DNA of 64,000 nt from JBJMLO01 sp045805265 (GTDB lineage: Bacteria; Actinomycetota; UBA4738; JACQTL01): positions 558,001 through 622,000 of the forward strand of contig JBJMLO010000013.1 of the NCBI GenBank assembly GCA_045805265.1. Reading direction: 5' to 3'. Positions within the stretch are counted from its first letter, which is position 1, and the number at the start of each line of letters is the position of its first letter. The position numbers and the translations under genes were made by a program. The notes beneath the pieces are model-generated. The model searched no databases. It was not told the DNA's origin and saw only the letters and a program-made list of their open reading frames with translations. Shown one piece after another: positions 1 through 9,926 of the stretch.

Positions 1-2
1 CG

Positions 3-674
3 GCCGACTCGGTGCGGACCGGGGCGCCGGTCGCCGCGATCCGACCCGCCGGCGGAGACCGGTACGAGGTGGTCACGGACCGTGACGTCGAGCCGGCGGA
101 CGCCGTCCTGGTCGCGACGCCGGCCGGCGCGGCCGGCGCGATGCTCTCCGGGATCGCTCGGGAGTCCTCCGCGGCGCTCCGCGGCGTTCGGTACGCCGCC
201 TCGGCCGTGGTGGTCCTCCGGTACCCCTCCACGATTCAGGTTCCGCAGGGCTCGGGGTATCTCGTGGATCCGGAGGAGGGCGGAACCGTCGCCGCGTGCT
301 CCTGGTTTTCCTCGAAATGGCCCGACCTGGCCGGCGGGCGGGTCGTGTTCCGGGCGGTGGTCACGGACCCCGGCATGCTGGCCGCGCCCGACGACGAGCT
401 CCGCGACCGCGTAGCCGCCGAGGTGAGCAGGACGATGGGCGCGCGGACGGGTCCGGACCTGGTCCGCATGCGTCGCTGGAACCAGGCCCTGCCCGTGTTC
501 GGCCCCGGCCACGGCGAACGGATGCGTGCCGCCCTGGCCGCGGCGCCCGACGGCATCGCGCTGGCCGGGGCGTTCCTCGGGGCGGTCGGCGTCCCCGACT
601 GCATCGAGGCAGGAGAGTCGGCCGCCCGGGCGCTGATCGGCCATCTGGCGCGGCGGGCGGGCGCCCGGCAGTAG
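3..674 (+). CDS. hemY: Protoporphyrinogen oxidase, C-terminal part (5' truncated by window edge)
   Basis: The reading frame is open back to base 3, so the gene begins outside the window. The visible 223 residues match the C-terminal half of the FAD-dependent protoporphyrinogen/coproporphyrinogen oxidase family: an ADAVLVATPA strand of the FAD-binding fold near the start, and a closing segment with GIALAGAFLGAVGVPDCIEAG followed by a short helix, the usual FAD-proximal end of this family. The enzyme oxidises the porphyrinogen ring late in heme synthesis, which suits the heme-rich respiratory genes further on. The stop codon TAG overlaps a TAGGCT element that may serve as -10 for the next gene. 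Other flavin amine oxidases are possible but less likely. Confidence 0.8.
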   Translation, partial: ADSVRTGAPVAAIRPAGGDRYEVVTDRDVEPADAVLVATPAGAAGAMLSGIARESSAALRGVRYAASAVVVLRYPSTIQVPQGSGYLVDPEEGGTVAACSWFSSKWPDLAGGRVVFRAVVTDPGMLAAPDDELRDRVAAEVSRTMGARTGPDLVRMRRWNQALPVFGPGHGERMRAALAAAPDGIALAGAFLGAVGVPDCIEAGESAARALIGHLARRAGARQ

Positions 675-687
675 GCTCGCCGGCACC

Positions 688-2481
688 ATGCGGAAGGCGG
701 ACGAGGCGCCCGATGGACCCGGCGGCGGCACGGGCGCCGCTCGCTCGAACGGTCGAGCCGGCTCGCCCGGACGACTCGTGGAGCTCCGCATCCTCGACGG
801 CCCGAACCTGTACTTCACCCGCCCGGCCATCAAGCTGACCCTGTCGCTCACCGCGCTGGCCGCCATGCCCGAGGAGCGCATCGCCCGGCGGGCCGCGGAT
901 GCCGGCGTGCAGTCCTCCGGCCCCGGGCTCCGCCCGGGCCCTCCCGGTTCCGGGAGGCGGATCCGGTTCCTGGCCCGGGTGGCGGCACACGTGACCCGGG
1001 TGGCGGCCGACGCCACCGGGACCCACCTGGCCGTGCGCGCCCGACCCGGTCCGGAGGCCGACGCGATCGTGGTGGCGTTCCCATGGCGGAACCGGACGGC
1101 GGCCGAGACGTTCGCCCGCGAGGTGGCCCGGCTGCTGGTGGAGGTGGTTCCCGGCCGGCGCTCGATCCGCGCGGCGATCAAGGCGGCCGCGAACGAGGTG
1201 CACGCCGCGGACCCCGGGCCCTCCCCCCCGGTCCCGACGCCCCGCATCCCGGTCATCGCCGTGACCGGGACGAACGGCAAGACCACCACGGTGCGCCTGC
1301 TGGCGCACCTCGCCCGGGCGGCCGGGAAGACCGTGGCGTTTTCCTCGACCGACGGCGTCTACCTCCAGGACCGGCTGGTGGAGGCCGGCGACTACTCCGG
1401 CTTCGGGGGAGCGGGGAAGGCGCTGTCCCAGCCCGGCGTCGAGATCGCCGTGCTGGAGACCGCGCGCGGGGGGATCCTCCTGCGGGGCATGGGAGTCACC
1501 CACAACGACGTGGCCGTGGTGACGAACGTCTCCGCCGACCACCTCGGCCTGCACGGCATCGAAACCCTCGACCAGCTGGCGGAGGTGAAGTCGACGATCC
1601 TGCGGATCACCAGGCCGGACGGGTGGGACGTGCTGAACGCCGACGACCCCCGGGTCCTGGCCATGCGCCGGGTGGCTCGGGGCCGGACCTGGCTGTTCTC
1701 GCTCGATCCCGACCACCCCGCGTTGCGCTCGGTCGTCGAGGAGGGCGGACGGGCCGTGACCGTGATCGACGGCGCCATCGCGGTGCTGCATCCCGGGCGG
1801 GAGCCCCACTCGCTCGTCCCGATCGACCGCGTGCCGGTGACGCTCGCCGGGCTCTCGTCGAACAACGTGTCCAATGCCCTTGCCGCGTGCGCCGCCGCGC
1901 TCGGCGCCGGCCTGCCGGAGCGGGCCGTGGTCAAGGGCCTGCAGTCGTTCGTGCTCGACCCCGAGTCGAACCCGGGGCGCGCCAACCTGTTCGAGGTGCA
2001 GGGGCGCGTCGTCGTGCTCGACTACGCCCACAACGAGGCCGGGATGGGGGGGCTGGTGGAGGTGGCGCGGGGCCTGTGTCCGCCGAGGTCGGAGGTGTGG
2101 CTGGCGTTCTCGGCCGCCGGCGACCGGAGCGACCAGATCATGCACGGCATGGGATACATCGCCGCCCGAGCCTGCGACCACGTCGCGGTGACCCAGCTCC
2201 TGCACTACCTGCGGGGCCGCGAGCCCCAGGAGCTCATCGACCGGCTCCGCGCCGGTGTGGTCGACGGCGGCAAGGCGGCCGAGGACGTCCCGGACTTCCC
2301 CGACGAGGTCCACGCCCTGGAATGGATGCTGGAACGGTCCCGTCCCAGGGACGTCGTCGCCATCACCGCGCTGGGACAGCGCCCCGAGCTGTTCGAGCTG
2401 GTCGAGCGTGTCGGCGGAACCCGCGTGGGCCCAGCCCGCGTGCGCAAGCTGGCCCGCCGGGCCCGCCGCACGCGCGCCTGA
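688..2481 (+). CDS. Mur-ligase family protein resembling cyanophycin synthetase without the ATP-grasp domain
   Basis: The 597-residue protein opens (residues about 31-50) with ELRILDGPNLYFTRPAIKL, which resembles the N-terminal strand of CphA (compare QVFRGPNYW in the cphA of this window). After roughly 140 residues it goes straight into a Mur-ligase module: P-loop TGTNGKTTT at about residues 192-200, then STDGVYL, ETARGGILLRG, NVSADHLGLHGIETLDQLAEVK, LNADDP and DYAHNEAGM, all shared with the Mur half of CphA. The ATP-grasp domain that adds aspartate in true CphA is missing. Mur ligases form amide bonds through acyl phosphates using ATP, so an isopeptide-type ligation is likely, but the substrate is not shown. 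ATG 688 is 10 nt behind TAGGCT (672-677), so the mRNA may be leaderless. Confidence 0.8.
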   Translation: MRKADEAPDGPGGGTGAARSNGRAGSPGRLVELRILDGPNLYFTRPAIKLTLSLTALAAMPEERIARRAADAGVQSSGPGLRPGPPGSGRRIRFLARVAAHVTRVAADATGTHLAVRARPGPEADAIVVAFPWRNRTAAETFAREVARLLVEVVPGRRSIRAAIKAAANEVHAADPGPSPPVPTPRIPVIAVTGTNGKTTTVRLLAHLARAAGKTVAFSSTDGVYLQDRLVEAGDYSGFGGAGKALSQPGVEIAVLETARGGILLRGMGVTHNDVAVVTNVSADHLGLHGIETLDQLAEVKSTILRITRPDGWDVLNADDPRVLAMRRVARGRTWLFSLDPDHPALRSVVEEGGRAVTVIDGAIAVLHPGREPHSLVPIDRVPVTLAGLSSNNVSNALAACAAALGAGLPERAVVKGLQSFVLDPESNPGRANLFEVQGRVVVLDYAHNEAGMGGLVEVARGLCPPRSEVWLAFSAAGDRSDQIMHGMGYIAARACDHVAVTQLLHYLRGREPQELIDRLRAGVVDGGKAAEDVPDFPDEVHALEWMLERSRPRDVVAITALGQRPELFELVERVGGTRVGPARVRKLARRARRTRA

Positions 2482-2548
2482 TTCGAAAGGCGGACGGGAT
2501 TTCGGGACAGTCCTGTCGCAACGCACAGATCGCTTGCTTTGTCAATCG

Positions 2549-2577
2549 TTGACTTCAATCGTGTGGGATGTGACTGT
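2549..2577 (+). promoter_or_regulatory. Candidate sigma-70 type promoter of the giant exported protein gene
   Basis: TTGACT at 2549-2554 is followed by 17 bases and GACTGT at 2572-2577. Transcription would start near 2584, leaving a leader of about 65 nt before GTG 2650. The -35 lies inside a small inverted repeat (GTCAA-TCG-TTGAC, 2541-2553), and a second one (GACAG-TC-CTGTC) sits about 35 bases upstream, so a repressor site is possible. Prediction by eye only. Confidence 0.4.
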
Positions 2578-2649
2578 TCATCACCGTCTCCGGCGGGGGG
2601 GTCCTGTCCCATCTTGGGAGTTCCGGGGCGAAGTTGGGGAGGAGCTTCC

Positions 2650-5600
2650 GTGGACAGGATTCGCCGTGCCGCAGGCATGCGTGTGGTCGTGCGCTCCGCA
2701 ATCGTCACGTCCCTGCTGTTGCTCGGGACGATCGGGTTGTTGGTCTCACGGGCCGGGGCCGCACCTTCGGCGCTGCCGCATGGCGTCAACTTCACCTCCG
2801 GGAACGGCGGCGGGGTCATCAAGCCGGTGCAGCAGACCTACGGCAGCCTGAAGAGCGCGCTGACCGGCGCCTCCTCCCAGCCCACCGTCCAGGTGAGCGT
2901 CTCCGGCATGCCCGACGTCTCGCTGGCCAGCGCGGAGCTCGACGCCGACGACACCGACTTCTCGCTCACCGCGTTCGGAACGGTCGACGCGACCACGGAT
3001 ACGGCGTTCACGAACTCGCCCCTCAAGGACCTCGCGGGGGCCGCGACGACCGAGGTGCTCCTGGTCGTCCAGTACCCGGACGCCACCAGCAAGGTGCCGA
3101 CCGTGGCCCTGGCGTTCCAGGCGGACGGCATCACCCTGCAGCAGATCGACAGCGACTGGACGGGCGCCGGGTACCTCAACCCGGCGCTGCCCAAAGCGGC
3201 CCTCCTCCTGGCCCCAGCGAACGGCTCGCTGGACACCTCGGTCCTTCCCTCGAGCCTGAAGGACGTCCTCGGGATCACCTCCGGCGACCGCTCCTTCGAC
3301 GTCACCACCGGCGCCAATCTGTTCGCCGACGTGGACGTCTCGGGGCTCCCCGCCGTGCAGAAGGTCGCCGAGCTGCTCGGGGCGTCGAGCAGCGCGGCGC
3401 ATTTCGACGTGGTCGGACAGCTGGGGGACTCCTCGAACTTCGTGTTCAACTCAGGGGCCCTCACCAGCTCGCAGCTCCAGGCCCTGTCGCTGGACATCCC
3501 GATCCCGTCGTCGACGCCCGCGACGTGGCTGTCCATCGACAACGCCGGGCTGCAGCTGTCGATCTCGGGCGGCGCCGCCGCGGTGAACGTCCACGGCGAC
3601 TTCACCGTGGACGTCGACAACACGACCAACACGTTCACGCTCGACAGCGGCTTCACCGGCATCGTCCCGGATCCCGGCAGCCCGCCCGCCTCGTTCCACC
3701 TCGACTTCGGCCTGGCGAGCTCCCAGTCGGCGCTGAACCTCCCGTTCGGCCTCGACTGGCTGACCGTCTCCAGCCCCAAGCTGTCCCTCGACTTCGATCC
3801 CTCGGGCCCGACGTTCGGCGCCGAGCTGGCCGGCGACCTGACCATCGGCACCGCAAGCGTCTCCATCGACATCGCCATCGAGGCGGGCGGCGGCAAGGTC
3901 GCCGGCGAGGTCTCCGTCACCGGCGAGGTCCCGCTGGGTGACGTGGCGACGTGGCTCGACAGCGCGACCGGCAGCCCGTTCAGCGGCGCGGGGTTCGACA
4001 CCAGCGCGCTGAACCACATCACGCTGACGACGCTCGACTTCACGTTCGACTCGTCCGGGCCCACGTTCACGCTGCTCGCCGGCGTGCAGCTGGCCGGGAA
4101 CAGCGCGGACGCCTCGGTCGACCTCAGCGCGCTGGTCTCGGTGAGCGGGACAGGGGCGAGCTCGCAGCTGCTGTTCGGCATCCGGGCCGCGCCGACCGCC
4201 GGGCAGGACGTGAAGCTGGGGGACTTCATCCCGGGACTCGGGACGTCGTTCGCGGCCGACATGAGGATGCCGGAGGCCGCGTTGGTCCTGGCCCTGCCCG
4301 CCAACCCGACGTTCGACACCACCGCCATGTCGGATCCGGCCCGGGACTTCCTGGCGTCGGCGTTCGACAGCGACACACTGCCCGACGAGCTGGACCTGAC
4401 CGCGCAGCTGCACTTCTATGCGAACCTGGACCTCGGGTGGTTCGGGGACACCGCGCTCGGGATCCTCGGCATCGACACGAACGACCCGACGCTGCACATC
4501 GAGGGCGCCCTGGGGTTCGACGCGTCGGAGTACGGCGGCACCGGCGCCCCCAGCTTGTCCAGCGTCGACCTCACGGCCTCGCTCCCGGCGGGGGGGTTCA
4601 GCTGGCTCCCCAGCTGGGTGACGTTCTCGGGGGACTGGACGTTCGGGATCCAGTACGACGCGGGCGAGTCCAAGGTGAAGGTCTCCGTCGAGTCACCGGC
4701 GGTCACGATCACCGTCCCGGACTCCGGGGACCCGGAGCAGACGTTCACGGCGAACCTCGGCGTTTCGTTCGCGAAGACCGCCGACGGGGCGGTGGAGGCC
4801 GAGGTCCACGGAGCCCTCACCGACTGGAACGAGCCGTTCGGCATCAGCTGGCTCGACCTCACCAGCCTGGAGTTCGTGGCCACCGCATCCAAGGAGCCGG
4901 GCGAGCCTGTGGCCTTCGACTTCAACCTCGACGCCCAGGCCACACTCGGGACCAAGGACGTCTCGGTGTCGCTCCACGTCGGCAACGGCACCAACGAGGT
5001 CTGCGGGTCGGGCGTCGGGTCGAACGCGACGATCTCGCTCTCCCTCGGCAGCGCGGTGACCGTCGACGACGTCCTGTCCGGCATCTTCGGGTCGAACTAC
5101 GCGTCGAGCCTGGGGAGCTCCTTCACGTTCCCCGCCGCGGTCACGAGCGCATCGTTCGGCCCGGCCACCATCGAGGCGACCGTGTGCCCGACCAGCGCCA
5201 CGGCCACGGATGCCAAGTTCGTCGTCGACGCCACGGTGCAGACGAGCTTCGAGCCCTTCAGCGGGACGACGATCAACCTCGACGCCATGTTCTACGCGCG
5301 GTTCCCGCAGACGGGGAGCGCCACCGTGGCGTTCGGCATCCGGCCGACACTAACCGGTACCGATCCGATCACGCTGTCCGACCTGCTCCCGGGCGTCGTG
5401 GACACGAGCTCCCCGCTCAACTTCCAGCTGTTCGACCCGAGCAGCGACGACACCGGGTTCGCCATCGTGTTCTCGAACGCGGCGCTCTCGTCCGCGACCA
5501 TCCCGGACCTGGTGAAGGACTGGCTGAAGCCGATCGAGGGGCTGGGCCCGAGCGACACCCACGCCTTCTCCGTCCCGGCCGGGCTGGGCGTGGTCGGTGC

Positions 5601-8600
5601 GATCCAGCTGCCGGAGCCGCTCTCCACCTTCGCGGGCGACATCGGCATGTCCGACAAGGTCCTGCTCTCCGGGACGTTCCCGATCGGCGGGACGAACTTC
5701 TCCGGGCTGGCGCTGCGGCTCGAGCTGCACTCCGCGCAGTCCGGCCTGCCCGCCTGGATGCACGACTTCAGCCTGCACTTCCAGATGTCCGTCGGGACGT
5801 CGGGCTTCGAGATGGATCTGGGCGGCGACATCACGCTGGCGCTGCAGCAGGGCTTCCCCGCGGGAGCCGCCGACGCCCTGTCCAACATCGGGATCACGAT
5901 CCCTAGGGCCACCGTGGTCGCGGCCAACGCCACTTGCCCACGCAATGGTGTGGTCCAGGCCGCATCCGACGGCCACATGTATTGCCACGACCTGGTGAAG
6001 GTCGGCATCGACGGCATGGTGTCCATCACGGACGACAGCACGAACATCGACGTCACCGGCAGCCTGAGCTCGGTGAAGGGCGACGGCTCGCCCAACCTCG
6101 ACGGGTGGTCCCCGTTCGGCCTCACCGACGTCAGTGTGACCCAGTTCCTGGTCTCGACCGGGTTCCACCTCGACCCGACCGGCTTCTCGATCGACTTCGG
6201 GATGGCCGGGAGCCTGTCGCTGTTCAACAAGCAGATGAACGGGGCGTTCGACATCGAGATCCGGCCCATCGAGGTGTTCCCGTTCGTCGAGATCGACCCC
6301 AAGGGGTTCCGGTTCTCGTTCCCGAACGGACTGTCGGTCTCCGACATCCTGTCGATCGCCAACAGGATCTCGGGCCAGCACCTCTCGCTGGGCTCGCTGC
6401 CGAACATCGCGGTCCGCAACCTCCTGCTGTCGATCTCGCCCGAGGGCGTGCAGAAGCTGTGCATCGCGCAGGGGTTCGAGATCGGCGGCGACCTGTACCT
6501 GAACCCGCAGGGCTCGGGCCCGACCCAGGGCGTCTCGTGCGACCCGAGCACCGGCATCCTCACTCAGCCCCCGGCCGCGGAGCGGTGCGGGGCGAACACG
6601 GGTGACGGATGCCTCGTCGGTGTCCACCTGGTCATCAACGACTCCGGCATCGACGGCACCGGTCACCTCGCCGCGTTCGACGCCGGGCCGCTGCACTGGG
6701 AGGGCGCCGACATCCGGTTGAAGGTCAGCTCGACGCAACAGCTGCTGAAACTCTCCGGGGGCATCCACCTCGGCTCTCAGGGCTCGCCGTACGCGAGCGG
6801 GCAGTTCGCCATCAACTTCTCGGCCGGGCTCGGTTCGGGCAGCAACCCGCCGATCCACACGGACTTCTACGGGAAGTTGCAGATCTTCAGCTTCAAGGCG
6901 CTCGTGTGGGGCGGCCTCGACGTCAACCCGCTCACCCTCTTCAGTGGGGGGACCCTGGGCGGCACGCTCGACCTGCACTTCGCGCTGGCCACCGACGCGC
7001 ACGTCCAGGGGGCCGACGAGCTGGACTTCGCGTCGGCGGTCAGCTCGAGCGCGGGGCCCGTGGTCGCGTCGCTGAACGCCGTCATCGACCAGTTCGAGAG
7101 CATCGTGGACGACCTCGTCAGCGATCCCGGCCAGGCCCTCAAGGACCTCAAGCAATACCTGGTCGACAACGGCGCGACCATCCCCAGCTGGATGTCGTCC
7201 GCGATCGATCAGATCGCCGACATCCTGAGCGCCGCGAACGCCGTCGGCATCCAGCCTGCGCTCAACGCCATCCTCAACGGGGTCAACCTTCCGGGGTTGG
7301 ACGGCATCCGTACACCGGGCTTCTGCGCCGGCGCCGAGGTCGCCGGGACGTGCTACGGGGTCAGGGTCCCCGCGACCTGCATCGTGGTCGTGGTGAACGG
7401 CCACTGCTACTCGATCCCGCCGATCACGATCCCCGGCGTCTGCGACCTCTCGGTGTTCTCCAACATCACGGCGTTCAACGACGGCTGCACGGTGCAGGAG
7501 TTCGCCCACGAGATCCTCTTCGAGCCCATCAAGACCGTCCTCGACAAGGTGGTGACCGGGATCACCACTGCCGCGAGCACGGTCCTGAGCGTGTTGAGCG
7601 GAGGGACGGGCGGCTTATTCGCCTTGAACTGCGCCAGCTTCGACCTCCACCTGTCGACGACCGACCCGTCGTCGACCCAGCTCGGCCTGGCCATCTCGGC
7701 CACCATCCTGGGCAGCAGGGGAGGATTCGCCTTCAGCTGGAACTTCGGCGCGAGCATCGCCAGCAACATCAACAGCTTCGTCAACTCCGTGTTCGATGCG
7801 ATCGCGCACCCGGGATCGGTGACGTGCTCGTCGCCCGACGTCACGTTGTTCGGCTCGACCGGCACGACGGGGACCGGAACCACGCCCGCCGTGCTGCAGA
7901 GCCTCGATCTGTCGAGCACGGTCAACGAGGCGTCCGCCGCCACGCTGACGGGGCACTTCGACAGGGCCCTCGCGGCGGCCCGGACCGTGTCGGTGACCTG
8001 GGGTGACGGGAATACACAGTCGGTGAGCGTGGCGATCGGCGCCACGAGCTTCACCACGACACACACGTACGCGGACGACAACCCCACGGCGACCGCCCAC
8101 GACGTGTACAACGTGTCGGCCCACGACACCTCCTCGGGCGGGGCCACCCTGAACAAGTCGCTCACCGTGAATAACGTCGCGCCGTCCGGCGTCACCTTGA
8201 CCCCGGGCGCGGGCGTCAACGAGGGCGGCACGGCCTCGCTCCACGTGTCCTTCACCGACCCGGGCACGGCCGACACCCACACGGTGAGCATCCTGTGGGG
8301 CGACGGCGCGACGTCGCAGGTGTCGCTGGGAGCGGGGGTCCTGAGCACGACCGTCGATCCGACGCATGTGTATCGGGACGATCCGCCGAGTGGCACCGCA
8401 TCCGACCAGGTGCCGGTGGGCGTCACGGTGACGGACGACGACACCGGCAGGGGGACGGGCTCGACGACGATCACCGTCAACAACCGGGCGCCGGTCCTCA
8501 GCTCGTCCTCCCTGTCCCCGACTACCGTGGACGAGGGCAGCACCGTGAACTACACGATCTCCTTCACCGACGCGGGGGTCCTGGACACGCACATCGTCCA

Positions 8601-9879
8601 GGTCGACTTCGACGGCGACGGGATCTACGAGTCGGTGCAGACGCTCGCCGCAGGAGTGACGACCGCGACGCTCAGCTGGAACTTCGGTGACGACAATCCG
8701 ACGGCGACGCCGCAGGACATTGACAACGTGCAGGTGCTGGTCACCGACGACGACACCGGGTCGGCCACGAGGACGATCCCGGTCACGGTGAGGAACGTCG
8801 CGCCGACCATCACGAACCTGTCGCTCACGGCGTCCACGATCGCCGAGAACACGTCGGTGACCCTGAACGGGACGTTCACGGACCCGGGACTGGTGGACAC
8901 CTACACGGTCGGCATCGACTGGGGCTCCACGCAGGTGGTGGGGCCGACCACGCTCAGCATCCCGCTGACCAACCCGGAGACGCGGACGTTCCAGGCCACG
9001 GCCACCTACGGTGACAACGGCACGTACCCGATCGGGGTCACGCTCACGGACGACGACACCGGGGCGACCACTGGCGCACAGTCGATCACGGTCACGAACG
9101 TGGACCCGACGTCCGCGATCGACCGTTCCAACGCCGTCGCGGCCGGGAACGGGCCCACGATGATCACGACGATCGGGCAGTCGCTCGGGTTCTCGGCCCG
9201 GAGCACGGACCCCGGCAGCGACGACCTGACGCTGACGTGGACGTGGGACCTGTCGAACCGGTTCGACCACACGACGACGGCCACCACGTACAAGGTGAAC
9301 CCGCCGGCGAACGACCCGCTCCTCTCGCCGAGCGTGCAGCCGCGTGACATCACGGACTCGCACTCGCACACGTGGACGCAGGCCTGCCTGTACACGGTGA
9401 AGGCGAGGTCCGTGGACGACGACACCGGTTCCGCTAGCGACCAGGTCCCGTTGGTGGTCCAGGGGAACGCGGCGCTCGTGTACGGGCCGGGCTCCTGGTA
9501 CCAGAACTACCGCACAGGCAACCCGAAGATCAACGCGACCACGGCGCAGTGCTACCTCGACGTCGTCGGGCAGATGAGCCGGGTGTACCAGGAGAGGTTC
9601 GACGCCTCGACGCCGGCCGGGGCGAAGACCTACCTGAACACCTCGGGCGTGAACGACCCTCGGCGGCTGCTCGGCTCGCAGGTCCTGGCCTCCTGGCTCA
9701 ACTTCGCGAACGGCTCGCTGCACTGGACGCAACGGGTCGATACCGACTGCAACGGGGTCAACGACGCGACGTTCAGCCAGGTCATGCACCAGGTCGAGGA
9801 CGTATTCCTGAACCAGGCCGCCACGAAGAGCCAGCTCCTGGCCCAGAAGGCCATCCTGGCCTGCATCAACGGGATCTGA
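2650..9879 (+). CDS. Giant exported protein (2409 aa) with C-terminal PKD-like repeats
   Basis: GTG 2650 is chosen because GGGGAGGAG lies about 6 bases upstream; an upstream TTG at 2539 is open in frame but has no ribosome site. Residues 1-34 form a Sec signal peptide (RIRR n-region, LLLLGTIGLLV core, AGA cleavage area). Residues about 35-1740 are rich in Asp, Ser, Gly and Thr and look beta-structured, with recurring phrases such as LDWLTVSSPKLSLDF, LTTLDFTFDSSGPTF and ISWLDLTSLEF, suggesting many divergent copies of one unit. Residues about 1750-2270 hold about five PKD-like domains, four carrying an exact DDDTG. The last 130 residues are a distinct tail with one conserved-looking Cys pair. 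No sortase motif or C-terminal membrane segment is visible, so it is probably secreted. I do not recognise a function; adhesion or surface structure is a guess. Confidence 0.85.
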   Translation: MDRIRRAAGMRVVVRSAIVTSLLLLGTIGLLVSRAGAAPSALPHGVNFTSGNGGGVIKPVQQTYGSLKSALTGASSQPTVQVSVSGMPDVSLASAELDADDTDFSLTAFGTVDATTDTAFTNSPLKDLAGAATTEVLLVVQYPDATSKVPTVALAFQADGITLQQIDSDWTGAGYLNPALPKAALLLAPANGSLDTSVLPSSLKDVLGITSGDRSFDVTTGANLFADVDVSGLPAVQKVAELLGASSSAAHFDVVGQLGDSSNFVFNSGALTSSQLQALSLDIPIPSSTPATWLSIDNAGLQLSISGGAAAVNVHGDFTVDVDNTTNTFTLDSGFTGIVPDPGSPPASFHLDFGLASSQSALNLPFGLDWLTVSSPKLSLDFDPSGPTFGAELAGDLTIGTASVSIDIAIEAGGGKVAGEVSVTGEVPLGDVATWLDSATGSPFSGAGFDTSALNHITLTTLDFTFDSSGPTFTLLAGVQLAGNSADASVDLSALVSVSGTGASSQLLFGIRAAPTAGQDVKLGDFIPGLGTSFAADMRMPEAALVLALPANPTFDTTAMSDPARDFLASAFDSDTLPDELDLTAQLHFYANLDLGWFGDTALGILGIDTNDPTLHIEGALGFDASEYGGTGAPSLSSVDLTASLPAGGFSWLPSWVTFSGDWTFGIQYDAGESKVKVSVESPAVTITVPDSGDPEQTFTANLGVSFAKTADGAVEAEVHGALTDWNEPFGISWLDLTSLEFVATASKEPGEPVAFDFNLDAQATLGTKDVSVSLHVGNGTNEVCGSGVGSNATISLSLGSAVTVDDVLSGIFGSNYASSLGSSFTFPAAVTSASFGPATIEATVCPTSATATDAKFVVDATVQTSFEPFSGTTINLDAMFYARFPQTGSATVAFGIRPTLTGTDPITLSDLLPGVVDTSSPLNFQLFDPSSDDTGFAIVFSNAALSSATIPDLVKDWLKPIEGLGPSDTHAFSVPAGLGVVGAIQLPEPLSTFAGDIGMSDKVLLSGTFPIGGTNFSGLALRLELHSAQSGLPAWMHDFSLHFQMSVGTSGFEMDLGGDITLALQQGFPAGAADALSNIGITIPRATVVAANATCPRNGVVQAASDGHMYCHDLVKVGIDGMVSITDDSTNIDVTGSLSSVKGDGSPNLDGWSPFGLTDVSVTQFLVSTGFHLDPTGFSIDFGMAGSLSLFNKQMNGAFDIEIRPIEVFPFVEIDPKGFRFSFPNGLSVSDILSIANRISGQHLSLGSLPNIAVRNLLLSISPEGVQKLCIAQGFEIGGDLYLNPQGSGPTQGVSCDPSTGILTQPPAAERCGANTGDGCLVGVHLVINDSGIDGTGHLAAFDAGPLHWEGADIRLKVSSTQQLLKLSGGIHLGSQGSPYASGQFAINFSAGLGSGSNPPIHTDFYGKLQIFSFKALVWGGLDVNPLTLFSGGTLGGTLDLHFALATDAHVQGADELDFASAVSSSAGPVVASLNAVIDQFESIVDDLVSDPGQALKDLKQYLVDNGATIPSWMSSAIDQIADILSAANAVGIQPALNAILNGVNLPGLDGIRTPGFCAGAEVAGTCYGVRVPATCIVVVVNGHCYSIPPITIPGVCDLSVFSNITAFNDGCTVQEFAHEILFEPIKTVLDKVVTGITTAASTVLSVLSGGTGGLFALNCASFDLHLSTTDPSSTQLGLAISATILGSRGGFAFSWNFGASIASNINSFVNSVFDAIAHPGSVTCSSPDVTLFGSTGTTGTGTTPAVLQSLDLSSTVNEASAATLTGHFDRALAAARTVSVTWGDGNTQSVSVAIGATSFTTTHTYADDNPTATAHDVYNVSAHDTSSGGATLNKSLTVNNVAPSGVTLTPGAGVNEGGTASLHVSFTDPGTADTHTVSILWGDGATSQVSLGAGVLSTTVDPTHVYRDDPPSGTASDQVPVGVTVTDDDTGRGTGSTTITVNNRAPVLSSSSLSPTTVDEGSTVNYTISFTDAGVLDTHIVQVDFDGDGIYESVQTLAAGVTTATLSWNFGDDNPTATPQDIDNVQVLVTDDDTGSATRTIPVTVRNVAPTITNLSLTASTIAENTSVTLNGTFTDPGLVDTYTVGIDWGSTQVVGPTTLSIPLTNPETRTFQATATYGDNGTYPIGVTLTDDDTGATTGAQSITVTNVDPTSAIDRSNAVAAGNGPTMITTIGQSLGFSARSTDPGSDDLTLTWTWDLSNRFDHTTTATTYKVNPPANDPLLSPSVQPRDITDSHSHTWTQACLYTVKARSVDDDTGSASDQVPLVVQGNAALVYGPGSWYQNYRTGNPKINATTAQCYLDVVGQMSRVYQERFDASTPAGAKTYLNTSGVNDPRRLLGSQVLASWLNFANGSLHWTQRVDTDCNGVNDATFSQVMHQVEDVFLNQAATKSQLLAQKAILACINGI

Positions 9880-9894
9880 TCGGGTGACGCGCGC

Positions 9895-9908
9895 CCCGCT
9901 TCGGCGGG
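9895..9908. terminator. Small hairpin between convergent genes
   Basis: CCCGC-TTCG-GCGGG forms a 5-bp stem with a stable TTCG tetraloop between the stop of the giant gene (+) and the stop of cphA (-). There is no T-run, so it is only a weak terminator candidate. Confidence 0.35.
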
Positions 9909-9926
9909 CCCGCACCCTCCGCAGTC

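Noticed and set aside
2539..2649. N-terminal extension of the giant protein from TTG 2539
   Set aside because: No ribosome site; the extension would precede the signal peptide with 37 unusual residues, and the likely -35 element lies within it.
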